From Bacillus_AD sp047238185 (GTDB lineage Bacteria > Bacillota > Bacilli > Bacillales > DSM-1321), in NCBI RefSeq assembly GCF_047238185.1, contig NZ_JBDFMI010000001.1:1426001-1490000 (forward strand): 64,000 nt of DNA, written 5' to 3'. Below, one piece after another: positions 49,697 through 57,019 of the stretch (position 1 is its first letter; the number at the start of each line of letters is the position of its first letter). A model generated the notes under the pieces. The model was not told where the DNA came from. It did not search any database and saw only the letters and a program-made list of their open reading frames with translations. The translations under genes were made by a program, and so were the position numbers.

Positions 49697-50629
49697 ATGA
49701 AAAAAACGGAAGTTTATATTATTGGAGGATTTTTAGGGAGCGGAAAAACTACATTATTGCAGCATATTATTAAGCAGGAACAAAAGGAAGGAAGAAAAAT
49801 TGCTGTCCTGCTGAATGAATTGGGAAGTATTTCAATCGACTCAGCATTAATCGGTAATGAGGGTGTTCCGTTTAAAGAGCTTTTCGATGGATGTATCTGT
49901 TGCACCATATCTGATAAAGTGGAAGCTCAGCTGCAATCGTTGACAATGGAAAATGATTTGGATGCCATCTATATTGAAACAACAGGCGCAGCCCATCCTG
50001 TGGAGGTTGTGGACAGCATCATTTCGCCATTGCTTGTCGATTCGCTTGAATATAGAGGCATTATAACGGTTGTCGATATTTCGCGTTGGGCCGACCGAAG
50101 TAAGCTAACTCCGCAAATTAGACAATTAATGATTGAACAAATTGCCCATGCCGATACGGTTGTATTAAATAAGGTGGATTTGGTCAGTGAACAGCAAAGT
50201 AGTTCCATATTATTTGAAATCCAATCACTCAATAATGATGCATTATGCTTGTTTACGAGTGAAGGCAAGATTGCTTTGGTTGATTTCCAGCAGCAGACTG
50301 TCCATAGCGGACAAAAAAAAGGGAATGGGAAACATAGTATCGCTGATTTACATCTGCAAACAGTCATTTATACTTTCAGTACTTCTATCCAATATGAATC
50401 CTTTGAAAAATGGCTGCGCGCGTTGCCGGAGACTGTATATCGGATCAAGGGATATATTGGCTTTACACATTCGCAATATCCATTTTTATTCCAATATTCA
50501 TATGGTACGCCTGTCATGATCCAGGAACTGATAAAGATGCCATTGAACATTGTCATCATAGGGCAGGATATGGATAGGGAACAAATGCTTGGGGAATTGA
50601 AGGCATTGGAAAAGGAAATGGAAGTTTGA
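49697..50629 (+). CDS. CobW/G3E-family GTPase, probable metallochaperone
   Basis: A 310-residue P-loop GTPase: Walker A 'GGFLGSGKTTLLQHII', the metal-binding C66-I-C68-C69 motif ('DGCICCT'), 'TTGAAHPVEVVD' (Walker B and switch region), 'LNKVDLV' (guanine specificity), and a C-terminal CobW_C domain ('EKWLRALPETVYRIKGYIGF'). The family delivers zinc, cobalt or nickel to client enzymes. A client cannot be told: no metalloenzyme is adjacent, and I saw no Zur box upstream. AGAGGTG precedes the ATG. Confidence 0.88.
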   Translation: MKKTEVYIIGGFLGSGKTTLLQHIIKQEQKEGRKIAVLLNELGSISIDSALIGNEGVPFKELFDGCICCTISDKVEAQLQSLTMENDLDAIYIETTGAAHPVEVVDSIISPLLVDSLEYRGIITVVDISRWADRSKLTPQIRQLMIEQIAHADTVVLNKVDLVSEQQSSSILFEIQSLNNDALCLFTSEGKIALVDFQQQTVHSGQKKGNGKHSIADLHLQTVIYTFSTSIQYESFEKWLRALPETVYRIKGYIGFTHSQYPFLFQYSYGTPVMIQELIKMPLNIVIIGQDMDREQMLGELKALEKEMEV

Positions 50630-50709
50630 TGGACAGAAAGCCAGGTTTTTTCCTTATTCAGGCGGGTATGTAAGTACCATATACTTCACTAATCAGAGGA
50701 GGAATGGGA

Positions 50710-51066
50710 ATGCCTTGGAATAACCACGATTATCCGCCTAGTATGAAACATTTGGATACAGCTGTGCGCCATAAAGCAATCGAGATTGCCAATGCGTTAC
50801 TTGATGATGGATATGAAGAAGGAAGAGCGATCAGTATTGCCACAAAGCAAGCAGAAGATTATGTGGAAACGCACCATAATGGCAATGAACCATATGAAGT
50901 AAAACCGCATGGAGATGGCTGGCAGGTCATAAAGAAGGGGAATGACCGGGCAAGCTATGTTTCTGAGAAGAAAAAAGATGCTGTTGAAAAGGCAAGGGAG
51001 CTCAGTGGAAAACATAAAACTACATTTGTGCAATATAAACAGGACGGTACGAAACAATCCTCATAA
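50710..51066 (+). CDS. DUF2188 domain protein (YdaT-like)
   Basis: A 118-residue hydrophilic protein. The N-terminal 'MPWNNHDYPPSMKHLDTAVRHKAIEIANALLDDG' region (about 1-34) and 'EGRAISIATKQAEDYVE' resemble B. subtilis YdaT, a sigma-B general stress protein of unknown function. The C-terminal half is a DUF2188 unit ('YEVKPHGDGWQVIKKGNDRASYVSEKKKDAVEKARE'). ATG 50710 follows AGGAGGA; the ATG at 50704 overlaps that site. No clear sigma-B promoter was found here. Confidence 0.8.
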   Translation: MPWNNHDYPPSMKHLDTAVRHKAIEIANALLDDGYEEGRAISIATKQAEDYVETHHNGNEPYEVKPHGDGWQVIKKGNDRASYVSEKKKDAVEKARELSGKHKTTFVQYKQDGTKQSS

Positions 51067-51068
51067 TA

Positions 51069-51110
51069 AAAAACTGCTTTGCCCAGTATTGCTGAGCAAG
51101 CAGTTTTTTT
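51069..51110 (+). terminator. Terminator after the DUF2188 gene
   Basis: AAAAACTGCTT..GC pairs with GCAAGCAGTTTTT (one bulge), with a T-run to 51110. Confidence 0.82.
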
Positions 51111-51135
51111 GGTGTCGACCTCTAATCTGTGGGAA

Positions 51136-51164
51136 TTGACAGGGAATTTGATGTCATTTATACT
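51136..51164 (+). promoter_or_regulatory. Consensus sigma-A promoter of the flavin reductase gene
   Basis: TTGACA (51136-51141), a 17-base spacer and TATACT (51159-51164), close to the ideal promoter. Confidence 0.75.
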
Positions 51165-51184
51165 TATCTCGATATCGAAATAAA
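51165..51184. promoter_or_regulatory. MhqR-like operator
   Basis: TATCTCGATATCGAAATAAA begins directly after the -10 element. Its core ATCTCGAT/ATCGAAAT is an inverted repeat with one mismatch and fits the MhqR consensus (tATCTcgaAtTCgAGATaaaa, from memory of B. subtilis work). Its position would block the transcription start. Confidence 0.6.
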
Positions 51185-51256
51185 TGAATTTATAATAATT
51201 TCACTGAACTTTGAAATAAATGTTCAAATGCAATCGATAATGGGGATGAAAAAGCT

Positions 51257-51877
51257 ATGAAGAAAATGTATTCAATTGATCCGGCAACGATGAGTGAGAG
51301 AGAGAATTATAAGTTTTTGACAGGTACAATTGTGCCTCGCCCAATTGCATTCGTAACCACTGTGGGAACAGATGGAACTATAAATGCTGCACCGTTCAGT
51401 TTCTTCAATATTGTATCTTCCAATCCGCCGCTAGTTAGCTTATCTGTCCAAAGGAAAAACGGGAAACAAAAGGATACGGCCCGCAATATCGTTGATTCTG
51501 GTGAATATGTGATTCACATTGTGGATGAGTCAAATGTCGACGAAGTAAATAAAACTGCCGCTTCCCTCCCTGCCTATGAAAGTGAATTGGATTTAACCAA
51601 CTTCACAATGATTACTAGTTCAGTTGTCGGCACACCTGCTGTCCAGGAAGCAAAAGTGAGGATGGAATGCCGGCTGGAAAAAGCCATTCCGTTAGGTGGG
51701 GATAACAAGGATGGATGTGATTTATTGATAGGGAACATTGTTGCCTACCACATTGATGAAAATTTGTACGATTCAAAAGGCCATATCAATCAAGAGGAAC
51801 TTGCAGCCGTTAGCCGTCTGGCTGGAAACCAATATGCTAAGATGGGAGAATTTTTTTCTATCGAAAGACCGGAATAG
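51257..51877 (+). CDS. Flavin reductase-like (DIM6/NTAB) FMN-binding protein
   Basis: A 206-residue flavoprotein of the flavin reductase family: 'TGTIVPRPIAFVTTVGTDGTINAAPFSFFNIVSSNPPLVSLSV' (about 22-64) forms the FMN-binding split barrel, and 'KDTARNIVDSGEYVIHIV' follows. Members reduce flavins or act directly on quinones and other xenobiotics; the substrate here is unknown. The promoter carries an MhqR-like operator, which points to a role in quinone or electrophile stress. The ATG has only a modest ribosome site (GGGGATG). Confidence 0.88.
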   Translation: MKKMYSIDPATMSERENYKFLTGTIVPRPIAFVTTVGTDGTINAAPFSFFNIVSSNPPLVSLSVQRKNGKQKDTARNIVDSGEYVIHIVDESNVDEVNKTAASLPAYESELDLTNFTMITSSVVGTPAVQEAKVRMECRLEKAIPLGGDNKDGCDLLIGNIVAYHIDENLYDSKGHINQEELAAVSRLAGNQYAKMGEFFSIERPE

Positions 51878-51895
51878 AGATTCATTATTCCATAT

Positions 51896-51932
51896 AAAAC
51901 CAGCGGATATGTCTGCTTCCGCTGGTTTTGTG
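51896..51932 (+). terminator. Terminator after the flavin reductase gene
   Basis: AAAACCAGCGGA (51896-51907) pairs with TCCGCTGGTTTT (51918-51929). Confidence 0.88.
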
Positions 51933-51965
51933 TGTAAAAAATGCAAGTTTTTTTAACTGAAACAG

Positions 51966-52054
51966 CAGCTGCAGCCTTAAGTAAGGGCCCATTTCGTTTG
52001 CTGTTTTTCCTTTGTCTTAGCTTGTCGGGGCTAAGCAGGCAATCTCCGCTTTTC
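51966..52054. repeat. Degenerate copy of the interspersed hairpin repeat (locus 3)
   Basis: The sequence shares AGCTGCA, GTCTTAGCTTGTCGGGG, CTAAGCAGGC and CTCCGCTTTTC with locus 1. The left arm has diverged (CCTTAAGTAAGGGCCC) and the middle is T-rich. It ends at the base before the stop codon of the minus-strand zinc-ribbon gene. Confidence 0.75.
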
Positions 52055-52297
52055 TTATTCCATACTTCCGTAGGCTTCGAATGTTTGGGCGCTGTCTATT
52101 AATCCACATGCTGCGCACTGGACGCGTATATCAGGGCCGTTGTATGTGATATGAAAGGGTTCTGTTTGTCCGTTTGAGTATTCTTGGATAATGTCCCCGG
52201 TTTGAGGATCGAGTTTTACGGGATGCGGCACCTGCTCCAATAGATTGAAGCGCGTCCGATTTGTTTTGCATTGGGGACAGCGGTATTTTTTGCTCAT
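52055..52297 (-). CDS. Small zinc-ribbon protein
   Basis: An 80-residue protein with two CxxC pairs, 'YRCPQCKTNRTRF' near the N-terminus and 'VQCAACGLIDSA' near the C-terminus, spaced about 50 residues apart as in a zinc ribbon. The middle is 'PHPVKLDPQTGDIIQEYSNG'. I do not recognise the family or function. AGGAGA lies 7 bases before the ATG (complement of 52303-52308). The 3' end abuts the interspersed repeat. Confidence 0.75.
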   Translation of the reverse strand: MSKKYRCPQCKTNRTRFNLLEQVPHPVKLDPQTGDIIQEYSNGQTEPFHITYNGPDIRVQCAACGLIDSAQTFEAYGSME

Positions 52298-52481
52298 AGA
52301 TATTCTCCTATACTGTAGAATTCTTTGCTTTTATCGTATAGTCTGACTATATAGCAAGGAAATTATGTGGAATAATTTCCTTTATTTTTCTTGGAAAAAA
52401 TTATAAGTTTTCGAAAACACTACATACTTTTTTCACATTTTTCCGTTAGACTGGTGAGGGGATAAGGGTGAGGAACAATAT

Positions 52482-53441
52482 ATGAAAAAAAAAGGGGCAA
52501 TTTTGTTAGTGATTTTATGCTTTTTGGCAAGTTGCACACATACAAATGTGAAACCTGTTATGAAAAGCATGCCTTTTATAGCCAGTGTCAATTTAAAGGA
52601 CCATACACTGACCTTTTTGAATGCTGACACGTTGAAAAAATCGGTAACGTGGAAGATTGATACATTCGCAACAGGCGCCTGCTTGTTGCCTGATAAGGAT
52701 CATTTAGCTATTTTTGGGAAAACGATGGACCATATACAAATTTTTTCTTTGAGTCAAGGGAAATTGGTGGATAAATGGGATACCGGGCAAGGCATTGTTT
52801 TTATGTCCATCCTTAAAGATAGGAATAGGATTGGTGTAATCGATCAGCATACCAACACCATTCGTATATTATCCTTAAATGGGGAACTATTGAAGAGGCA
52901 AGAGGTAGGAAATCAGCCAATTTCATTTTTGGAAAGAGGCGGCAACTTATATGTGATCAATTTTAATGATCAAAAAATAAGTATTTTGGACACTAAAACA
53001 TTGAAAGTGCTTGATGAAATGCCAGTAGGCCGTTATTCCACTGGCATCATGACCAGTAAAGACGGCAAAACACTTTGGCTTGGAGGGCATGGAGAAGGAA
53101 ATAAAGTGGAGGAAGATATACATCTTTATTCCTTGGAAACAAAAAAGCTCGTCAAGAAGCTTCACGCTCCTTCCATGCCTGTAAAATTTTTAACAATTTA
53201 TCAATCAGTATTTATTATTAGCCATGGCAGTAGTACAATCTACAAGTGGCAGACTGGAAATCAGAGCCTGCAATCGTTGAAAGTGGGCATTAACCCATTT
53301 GAAATCGGAAAGAGCAAAGATTATATTGTTGTAGCCTCATATGATGATGACCGAATATACATCATAGAACCTGAGCCATTGTCCATCAAAAAGGTGGTTA
53401 AAACAGGCAAAGGACCATTTCAACTAGTGATAAGGGAGTAG
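52482..53441 (+). CDS. Beta-propeller lipoprotein (YncE/YVTN-like)
   Basis: A 319-residue lipoprotein: signal peptide 'GAILLVILCFLASC' with lipobox FLASC, then six or seven propeller-like repeats such as 'HTNTIRILSLNGELLKRQEVGNQPISF', 'DQKISILDTKTLKVLDEMPVGRYSTGIMTS' and 'DDDRIYIIEPEPLSIKKVVKTGKGPFQL' (key parts given). Such surface propellers bind ligands or proteins. Only 7 bases separate it from the response regulator gene, so it is probably co-expressed with the two-component system and could be its accessory sensor. The exact family is uncertain. Confidence 0.8.
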   Translation: MKKKGAILLVILCFLASCTHTNVKPVMKSMPFIASVNLKDHTLTFLNADTLKKSVTWKIDTFATGACLLPDKDHLAIFGKTMDHIQIFSLSQGKLVDKWDTGQGIVFMSILKDRNRIGVIDQHTNTIRILSLNGELLKRQEVGNQPISFLERGGNLYVINFNDQKISILDTKTLKVLDEMPVGRYSTGIMTSKDGKTLWLGGHGEGNKVEEDIHLYSLETKKLVKKLHAPSMPVKFLTIYQSVFIISHGSSTIYKWQTGNQSLQSLKVGINPFEIGKSKDYIVVASYDDDRIYIIEPEPLSIKKVVKTGKGPFQLVIRE

Positions 53442-53448
53442 AACACAT

Positions 53449-54138
53449 ATGTTAGATTACAAGGTTTTAGTAGTAGACGACGAAGAAGATATGAGGCATC
53501 TTGTAGAGATGTATCTTTTGAATTCAGGCTATCAATGCATCCAGGCAAGCAATGGCCATCAAGCGCTTGAAGCAGTGAAGACGGAGCAGATCGATGTGGT
53601 GCTGCTGGATATCATGATGCCTGAGCAGGACGGCTTCGAGGTGTGCGAGAACATCCGTACCCTTTCTGAAGTGCCGATCATTTTTGTAAGTGCCAAAGGG
53701 GAAGAGTGGGACAAGGTAAAGGGTTTAAAACTTGGCGGGGATGACTATGTCGTGAAGCCGTTCAGTCCGGGGGAACTGATTGCACGGATTGAAGCGTTAT
53801 TGAGAAGATCCGGCAAAAAGAATGACCCGGTTGATTTAGATTTGGTTGTGTACGGCGAGATATCCATTAATAAGAAATCAAGGAAAGTGTTAGTTTCGGA
53901 ACAACCTATTTCACTCACATTAAAAGAATATGAACTTTTAAATTTCTTGATCGGCCACTCAAATCAGGTATTGAGCAGGGAACAATTGCTTGAGCGGATT
54001 TGGGGGAATGATTACAGCGGTTCATTACGGACAGTCGACACACATGTGAAAACATTGCGTATGAAGCTGAAGAACGCCGACTATATCCAGACTGTTTGGG
54101 GCATAGGCTATAAATTTGAGGGTGGCAATGAAGCGTAG
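53449..54138 (+). CDS. OmpR-family response regulator
   Basis: A 229-residue two-component response regulator. The receiver domain (1-120) has the acidic pocket 'VVDDEED', phosphorylation site D54 ('VVLLDIMMPEQDGFE') and the conserved Lys in 'DDYVVKPFSPGEL'. The C-terminal winged helix (about 130-225) includes 'LTLKEYELLNFLI', 'LSREQLLERIWG' and 'RTVDTHVKTLRMKL'. The target genes are unknown; flanking lipoprotein genes are the first candidates. It overlaps the kinase gene by 11 bases. Confidence 0.95.
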   Translation: MLDYKVLVVDDEEDMRHLVEMYLLNSGYQCIQASNGHQALEAVKTEQIDVVLLDIMMPEQDGFEVCENIRTLSEVPIIFVSAKGEEWDKVKGLKLGGDDYVVKPFSPGELIARIEALLRRSGKKNDPVDLDLVVYGEISINKKSRKVLVSEQPISLTLKEYELLNFLIGHSNQVLSREQLLERIWGNDYSGSLRTVDTHVKTLRMKLKNADYIQTVWGIGYKFEGGNEA

Positions 54139-55534
54139 AAAACTCTCGTTGCAGCACAAATTATGGTTGACTATTTTTTGTATCATCTTATTGAGCGTAG
54201 GTTTTGCCTATTATTTGTCTCAATTGTTTTATGAAAAATTGTATGTTGATTATGTAAAAGAGAACCTCTATTCACAGGCAGAGCAATTGGCCCAGGATTA
54301 TCAGGGAGGTCCACTGACAGATGAATATAAAGAGCATGTCAAATGGCTTAACAGCAAGACGCAAGGGGAGATTTTCGTCGTAAACAATCCCAGGGAGCTA
54401 AGTGCCTGTGTGCCTTTTGATTTAGATTATCACACACTTATTTCAGATAAAGAGAGACAGACACTTCTTGACGGCAACCCCATCTTTAAAAAAGGATTTG
54501 AAGAGCGGTTCCAAAGGGATATCGTTGCCGTTATATACCCTTTGCTGGACAATGGGGATCTAAAAGGCATTATTTACAGTTACATCCCATTAACCAGCAT
54601 AAAAGAATTAACAAAGGAATTTACATTTATTTGGATTATTGCAGGCATTCTGTATATGACCATTACTCTTTATTTAGGTGTAAAAATTATTAATAAAATT
54701 GTAAAGCCATTAAAAGAAATCGAACAGGCTGCAAATAAGGTATCGCAAGGGGACTATTCAACTGTCCTGAATGATAGCAGCGATGACGAAATTGCCAGCT
54801 TGGCAAAAGCATTCAATAAAATGAGCCACGCTATTAAGGTTGAAGATGAAAGGAAGCGGGACTTTCTTGCTGATATTTCCCATGAATTGCGAACTCCACT
54901 AAGCTATGTTAAGGGATATACACAGGCTTTATTGGATGGTTTGGTTAGGGACCAAAAGGAACAAGTGAAATATCTCAATCTAATCGATAGGGAAACAAAA
55001 CAATTGCAGAATCTGGTCCAGGATCTCCTTGACCTGACAAAAATGGAGTCAAATACGTTTGTTATAGATCCGGAGCCAATTGCTTTCTCGCAGTTTGTTG
55101 AGGACACATTGGATAAGTATAAAACAATCCTGCTTGATAAGAATTTAACGTTAAAAATGGACCTGGATCCTGAAGCAATCATCCTAGGTGATGGGAGCAG
55201 GTTGGAACAGGTGATTCAAAATATTGTGGAGAACTCAATCCGGTACAGCAAGGATGGAGGGTCAATCCATGTGGCATTATCCATTAAGGATAATCACTGT
55301 TATTTGGAAATCAGCGATAACGGCATCGGAATCAGCGAGGAACATTTGAAAAGAATCACTGAGAGGTTTTACAGGGTCAACAAAGCCCGCTCCCGTTTCA
55401 ACGGGGGTACAGGCTTGGGCTTATCCATTGTCGAGAAACTTATGCAGCTGCATAATGGAGAAATGACGATTGAAAGCAAATTAAATGTGGGAACAAGGGT
55501 AAACCTGATCTTTCCTCTTCTGGAAGATTGGTAA
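54128..55534 (+). CDS. Sensor histidine kinase
   Basis: A 468-residue membrane kinase with two transmembrane helices (about 12-32 and 160-185, 'FIWIIAGILYMTITLYLGV'), an extracytoplasmic sensor of about 130 residues and a HAMP domain ('IVKPLKEIEQAANKVSQGDYS'). The phospho-acceptor H252 lies in 'DISHELRTPLSYVKG'. N, G1 and G2 boxes are 'NIVENSIRYSKDGG', 'EISDNGIGISEEH' and 'GGTGLGLSIV'. It pairs with the upstream regulator. The start is 54128 or an in-frame GTG at 54122; GAGGGTGG is close to both. The signal sensed is unknown. Confidence 0.94.
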   Translation: MKRRKLSLQHKLWLTIFCIILLSVGFAYYLSQLFYEKLYVDYVKENLYSQAEQLAQDYQGGPLTDEYKEHVKWLNSKTQGEIFVVNNPRELSACVPFDLDYHTLISDKERQTLLDGNPIFKKGFEERFQRDIVAVIYPLLDNGDLKGIIYSYIPLTSIKELTKEFTFIWIIAGILYMTITLYLGVKIINKIVKPLKEIEQAANKVSQGDYSTVLNDSSDDEIASLAKAFNKMSHAIKVEDERKRDFLADISHELRTPLSYVKGYTQALLDGLVRDQKEQVKYLNLIDRETKQLQNLVQDLLDLTKMESNTFVIDPEPIAFSQFVEDTLDKYKTILLDKNLTLKMDLDPEAIILGDGSRLEQVIQNIVENSIRYSKDGGSIHVALSIKDNHCYLEISDNGIGISEEHLKRITERFYRVNKARSRFNGGTGLGLSIVEKLMQLHNGEMTIESKLNVGTRVNLIFPLLEDW

Positions 55535-55546
55535 TGATAGGGGGAT

Positions 55547-55567
55547 AAAGAGGGACCTCCCTCTTTT
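55547..55567 (+). terminator. Weak hairpin between kinase gene and YtkA-like gene
   Basis: AAAGAGG pairs with CCTCTTT around GACCTC, followed by TACAT. The short T-run suggests partial termination at most. Confidence 0.35.
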
Positions 55568-55599
55568 ACATAAAGTCACTAAATCAAAGGGGTAGTGCT

Positions 55600-56082
55600 A
55601 TGAAAAAAGTATGGATTGCTTTATTGTCTTGCGTATTTATTCTTGCTTTAGGGGCATGCGGAAAGGAAGATAAGCCCTCCGGCGTGAAGGATGGGGAATT
55701 ATTGGACCTTGATGTGGAGTTATCCGTTAATCCTGAACAAGCGCAGGTGAATGAAAATATTACGTTTACAGCCAAGGTGAAATACGGTGGGAAGACTTTA
55801 AAAAAAGCGGATGAAGTCAAATTTGAAATTTGGCGCTCCAAAAGTGATCATCATGATAAAAAAGAAATTCAGCCGAATGAAGACGGGACCTATTCCTTGA
55901 CCCGTTCTTTCACAGAAGAGGGTACTTATTATATTTATTCGCATGTTCAAGCAAAAGGTATACACAATATGCCAAAGAAGGAATTCACGGTTGGAAAGCC
56001 AAGCGAGCCTGAAACAAAAGAAGACGCCGCTAAGAACATGGATATGAATATGAATATGGAAAATAGCGACCATTCGAAATAA
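55600..56082 (+). CDS. YtkA/FixH-like lipoprotein with Met/His-rich tail
   Basis: A 160-residue lipoprotein (lipobox 'LALGAC') with an immunoglobulin-like YtkA/FixH domain (about 35-130): 'LDVELSVNPEQAQVNENITFTAKVKYGGK' and 'FTEEGTYYIYSHVQAKGIHNMPKKEFTV' (by key parts). The tail 'NMDMNMNMENSDHSK' is rich in Met and His, a pattern seen in copper-binding surface proteins. It lies 65 bases after the kinase gene on the same strand and may be in the same regulon. Copper binding is inference. Confidence 0.82.
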   Translation: MKKVWIALLSCVFILALGACGKEDKPSGVKDGELLDLDVELSVNPEQAQVNENITFTAKVKYGGKTLKKADEVKFEIWRSKSDHHDKKEIQPNEDGTYSLTRSFTEEGTYYIYSHVQAKGIHNMPKKEFTVGKPSEPETKEDAAKNMDMNMNMENSDHSK

Positions 56083-56093
56083 CGTAAGTAAAG

Positions 56094-56123
56094 AGCTGTA
56101 TCCGAAAGGATGCAGCTTTTTTG
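56094..56123 (+). terminator. Terminator after the YtkA-like gene
   Basis: AGCTGTATCC pairs with GGATGCAGCT (one G-T pair) around GAAA, followed by TTTTTTG. Confidence 0.87.
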
Positions 56124-56209
56124 TTTTTACTAATGCGCTGAAGGATGTTCTTTCTTTTTGCTGAATTGAATATGTATATAGTACCCGACTTGTATTGTGA
56201 GGGAATGGA

Positions 56210-56689
56210 ATGAATGAAAAAATGTTTCCTGAAGAAGAGCAGAGAATTACATACAAAGAAGCAGTGAAACAAGAGGTGCAGATTGGGGAGGAATTTCCGA
56301 ATCAATGGTCACTAAAGCTTAAAACGATCGAGAGTATTTTAATCCCCGATTCTTCGTTTTCTTACCGCGAGAGTTCGCCGGATTTGCCTACTGTGGATAT
56401 CAAGCGCCATGTTTTGTTGAAAAAAGATGGAAAAGCATCTATTACGTACGATGTTTCCCAACTGGACCGATACACTCTTTCAATCATTAACGAAAGTGCT
56501 CTCGCTATTTCATACAAGGTAGAGATCAGCCCGGACCAGTTTCATTACCGTGCGGTCTCAACTATTTGTACCATTAACCCAGGAGAGATGGAATGCTTCT
56601 TTTCCAACGAATATATGAAATACGCAAGGGTGCTGATTATGGGGGAACAGGTGGCATCTGCCATTATTATCTTGCAGGGAAAACGATAA
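56210..56689 (+). CDS. Uncharacterised protein, DUF6385-like C-terminus
   Basis: A 159-residue soluble protein without signal peptide. After an acidic N-terminus, the C-terminal 100 residues look like a beta-sandwich: 'LSIINESALAISYKVEISPDQFHYRAVSTICTINPGEMECFFSNEYMKYARVLI' (about 92-145) resembles the DUF6385 pattern of a tolerance-averaged measurement-like domain found in Firmicutes. The assignment is by eye. GAGGGA precedes the ATG. Neighbours give no functional hint. Confidence 0.65.
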   Translation: MNEKMFPEEEQRITYKEAVKQEVQIGEEFPNQWSLKLKTIESILIPDSSFSYRESSPDLPTVDIKRHVLLKKDGKASITYDVSQLDRYTLSIINESALAISYKVEISPDQFHYRAVSTICTINPGEMECFFSNEYMKYARVLIMGEQVASAIIILQGKR

Positions 56690-56756
56690 ATGATTGTATC
56701 ATTGTAATTTATTTGTAAAATAAGTAATAAAATAGGGCGTAAAAATAATCTGTCAA

Positions 56757-56882
56757 GCTATTTATGCTAGTGTCTAAATGGAAATTGCTCAGCACAATTA
56801 CCTGTGATACCTCTAATTCCTTTTGGAGGAAAAAATAACAAATCATGTGAGAATGCCAATTTAATAGGCATTCTCATTTTTG
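56757..56882 (+). ncRNA. Candidate structured RNA ending in a terminator
   Basis: Inside a 330-base gap, three hairpins follow one another: GGAAATTG/CAATTACC (about 56778-56801), CCTC/GGAG (about 56811-56829) and the terminator stem GAGAATGCC/GGCATTCTC. A promoter-like TTGTAA-N17-TAATAA starts near 56704. There is no ORF. It matches no riboswitch class that I recognise. The next gene starts 138 bases later with its own ribosome site. Confidence 0.35.
56849..56882 (+). terminator. Terminator without a preceding gene
   Basis: GAGAATGCC (56849-56857) pairs with GGCATTCTC (56867-56875), then ATTTTT. It lies 160 bases after the 56689 stop. Confidence 0.85.
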
Positions 56883-57019
56883 TATTTCTATATACTTCTA
56901 GTTTAGGAAGAAAAAAATAGTTCTTGTTCAGATGTGTAAAAATATGGTTCTTATATTACAAAAAAGCCATGTTACGATTTGTAGGCAAGCAAAACACAAC
57001 AACAGGAGGATGTTTATTT

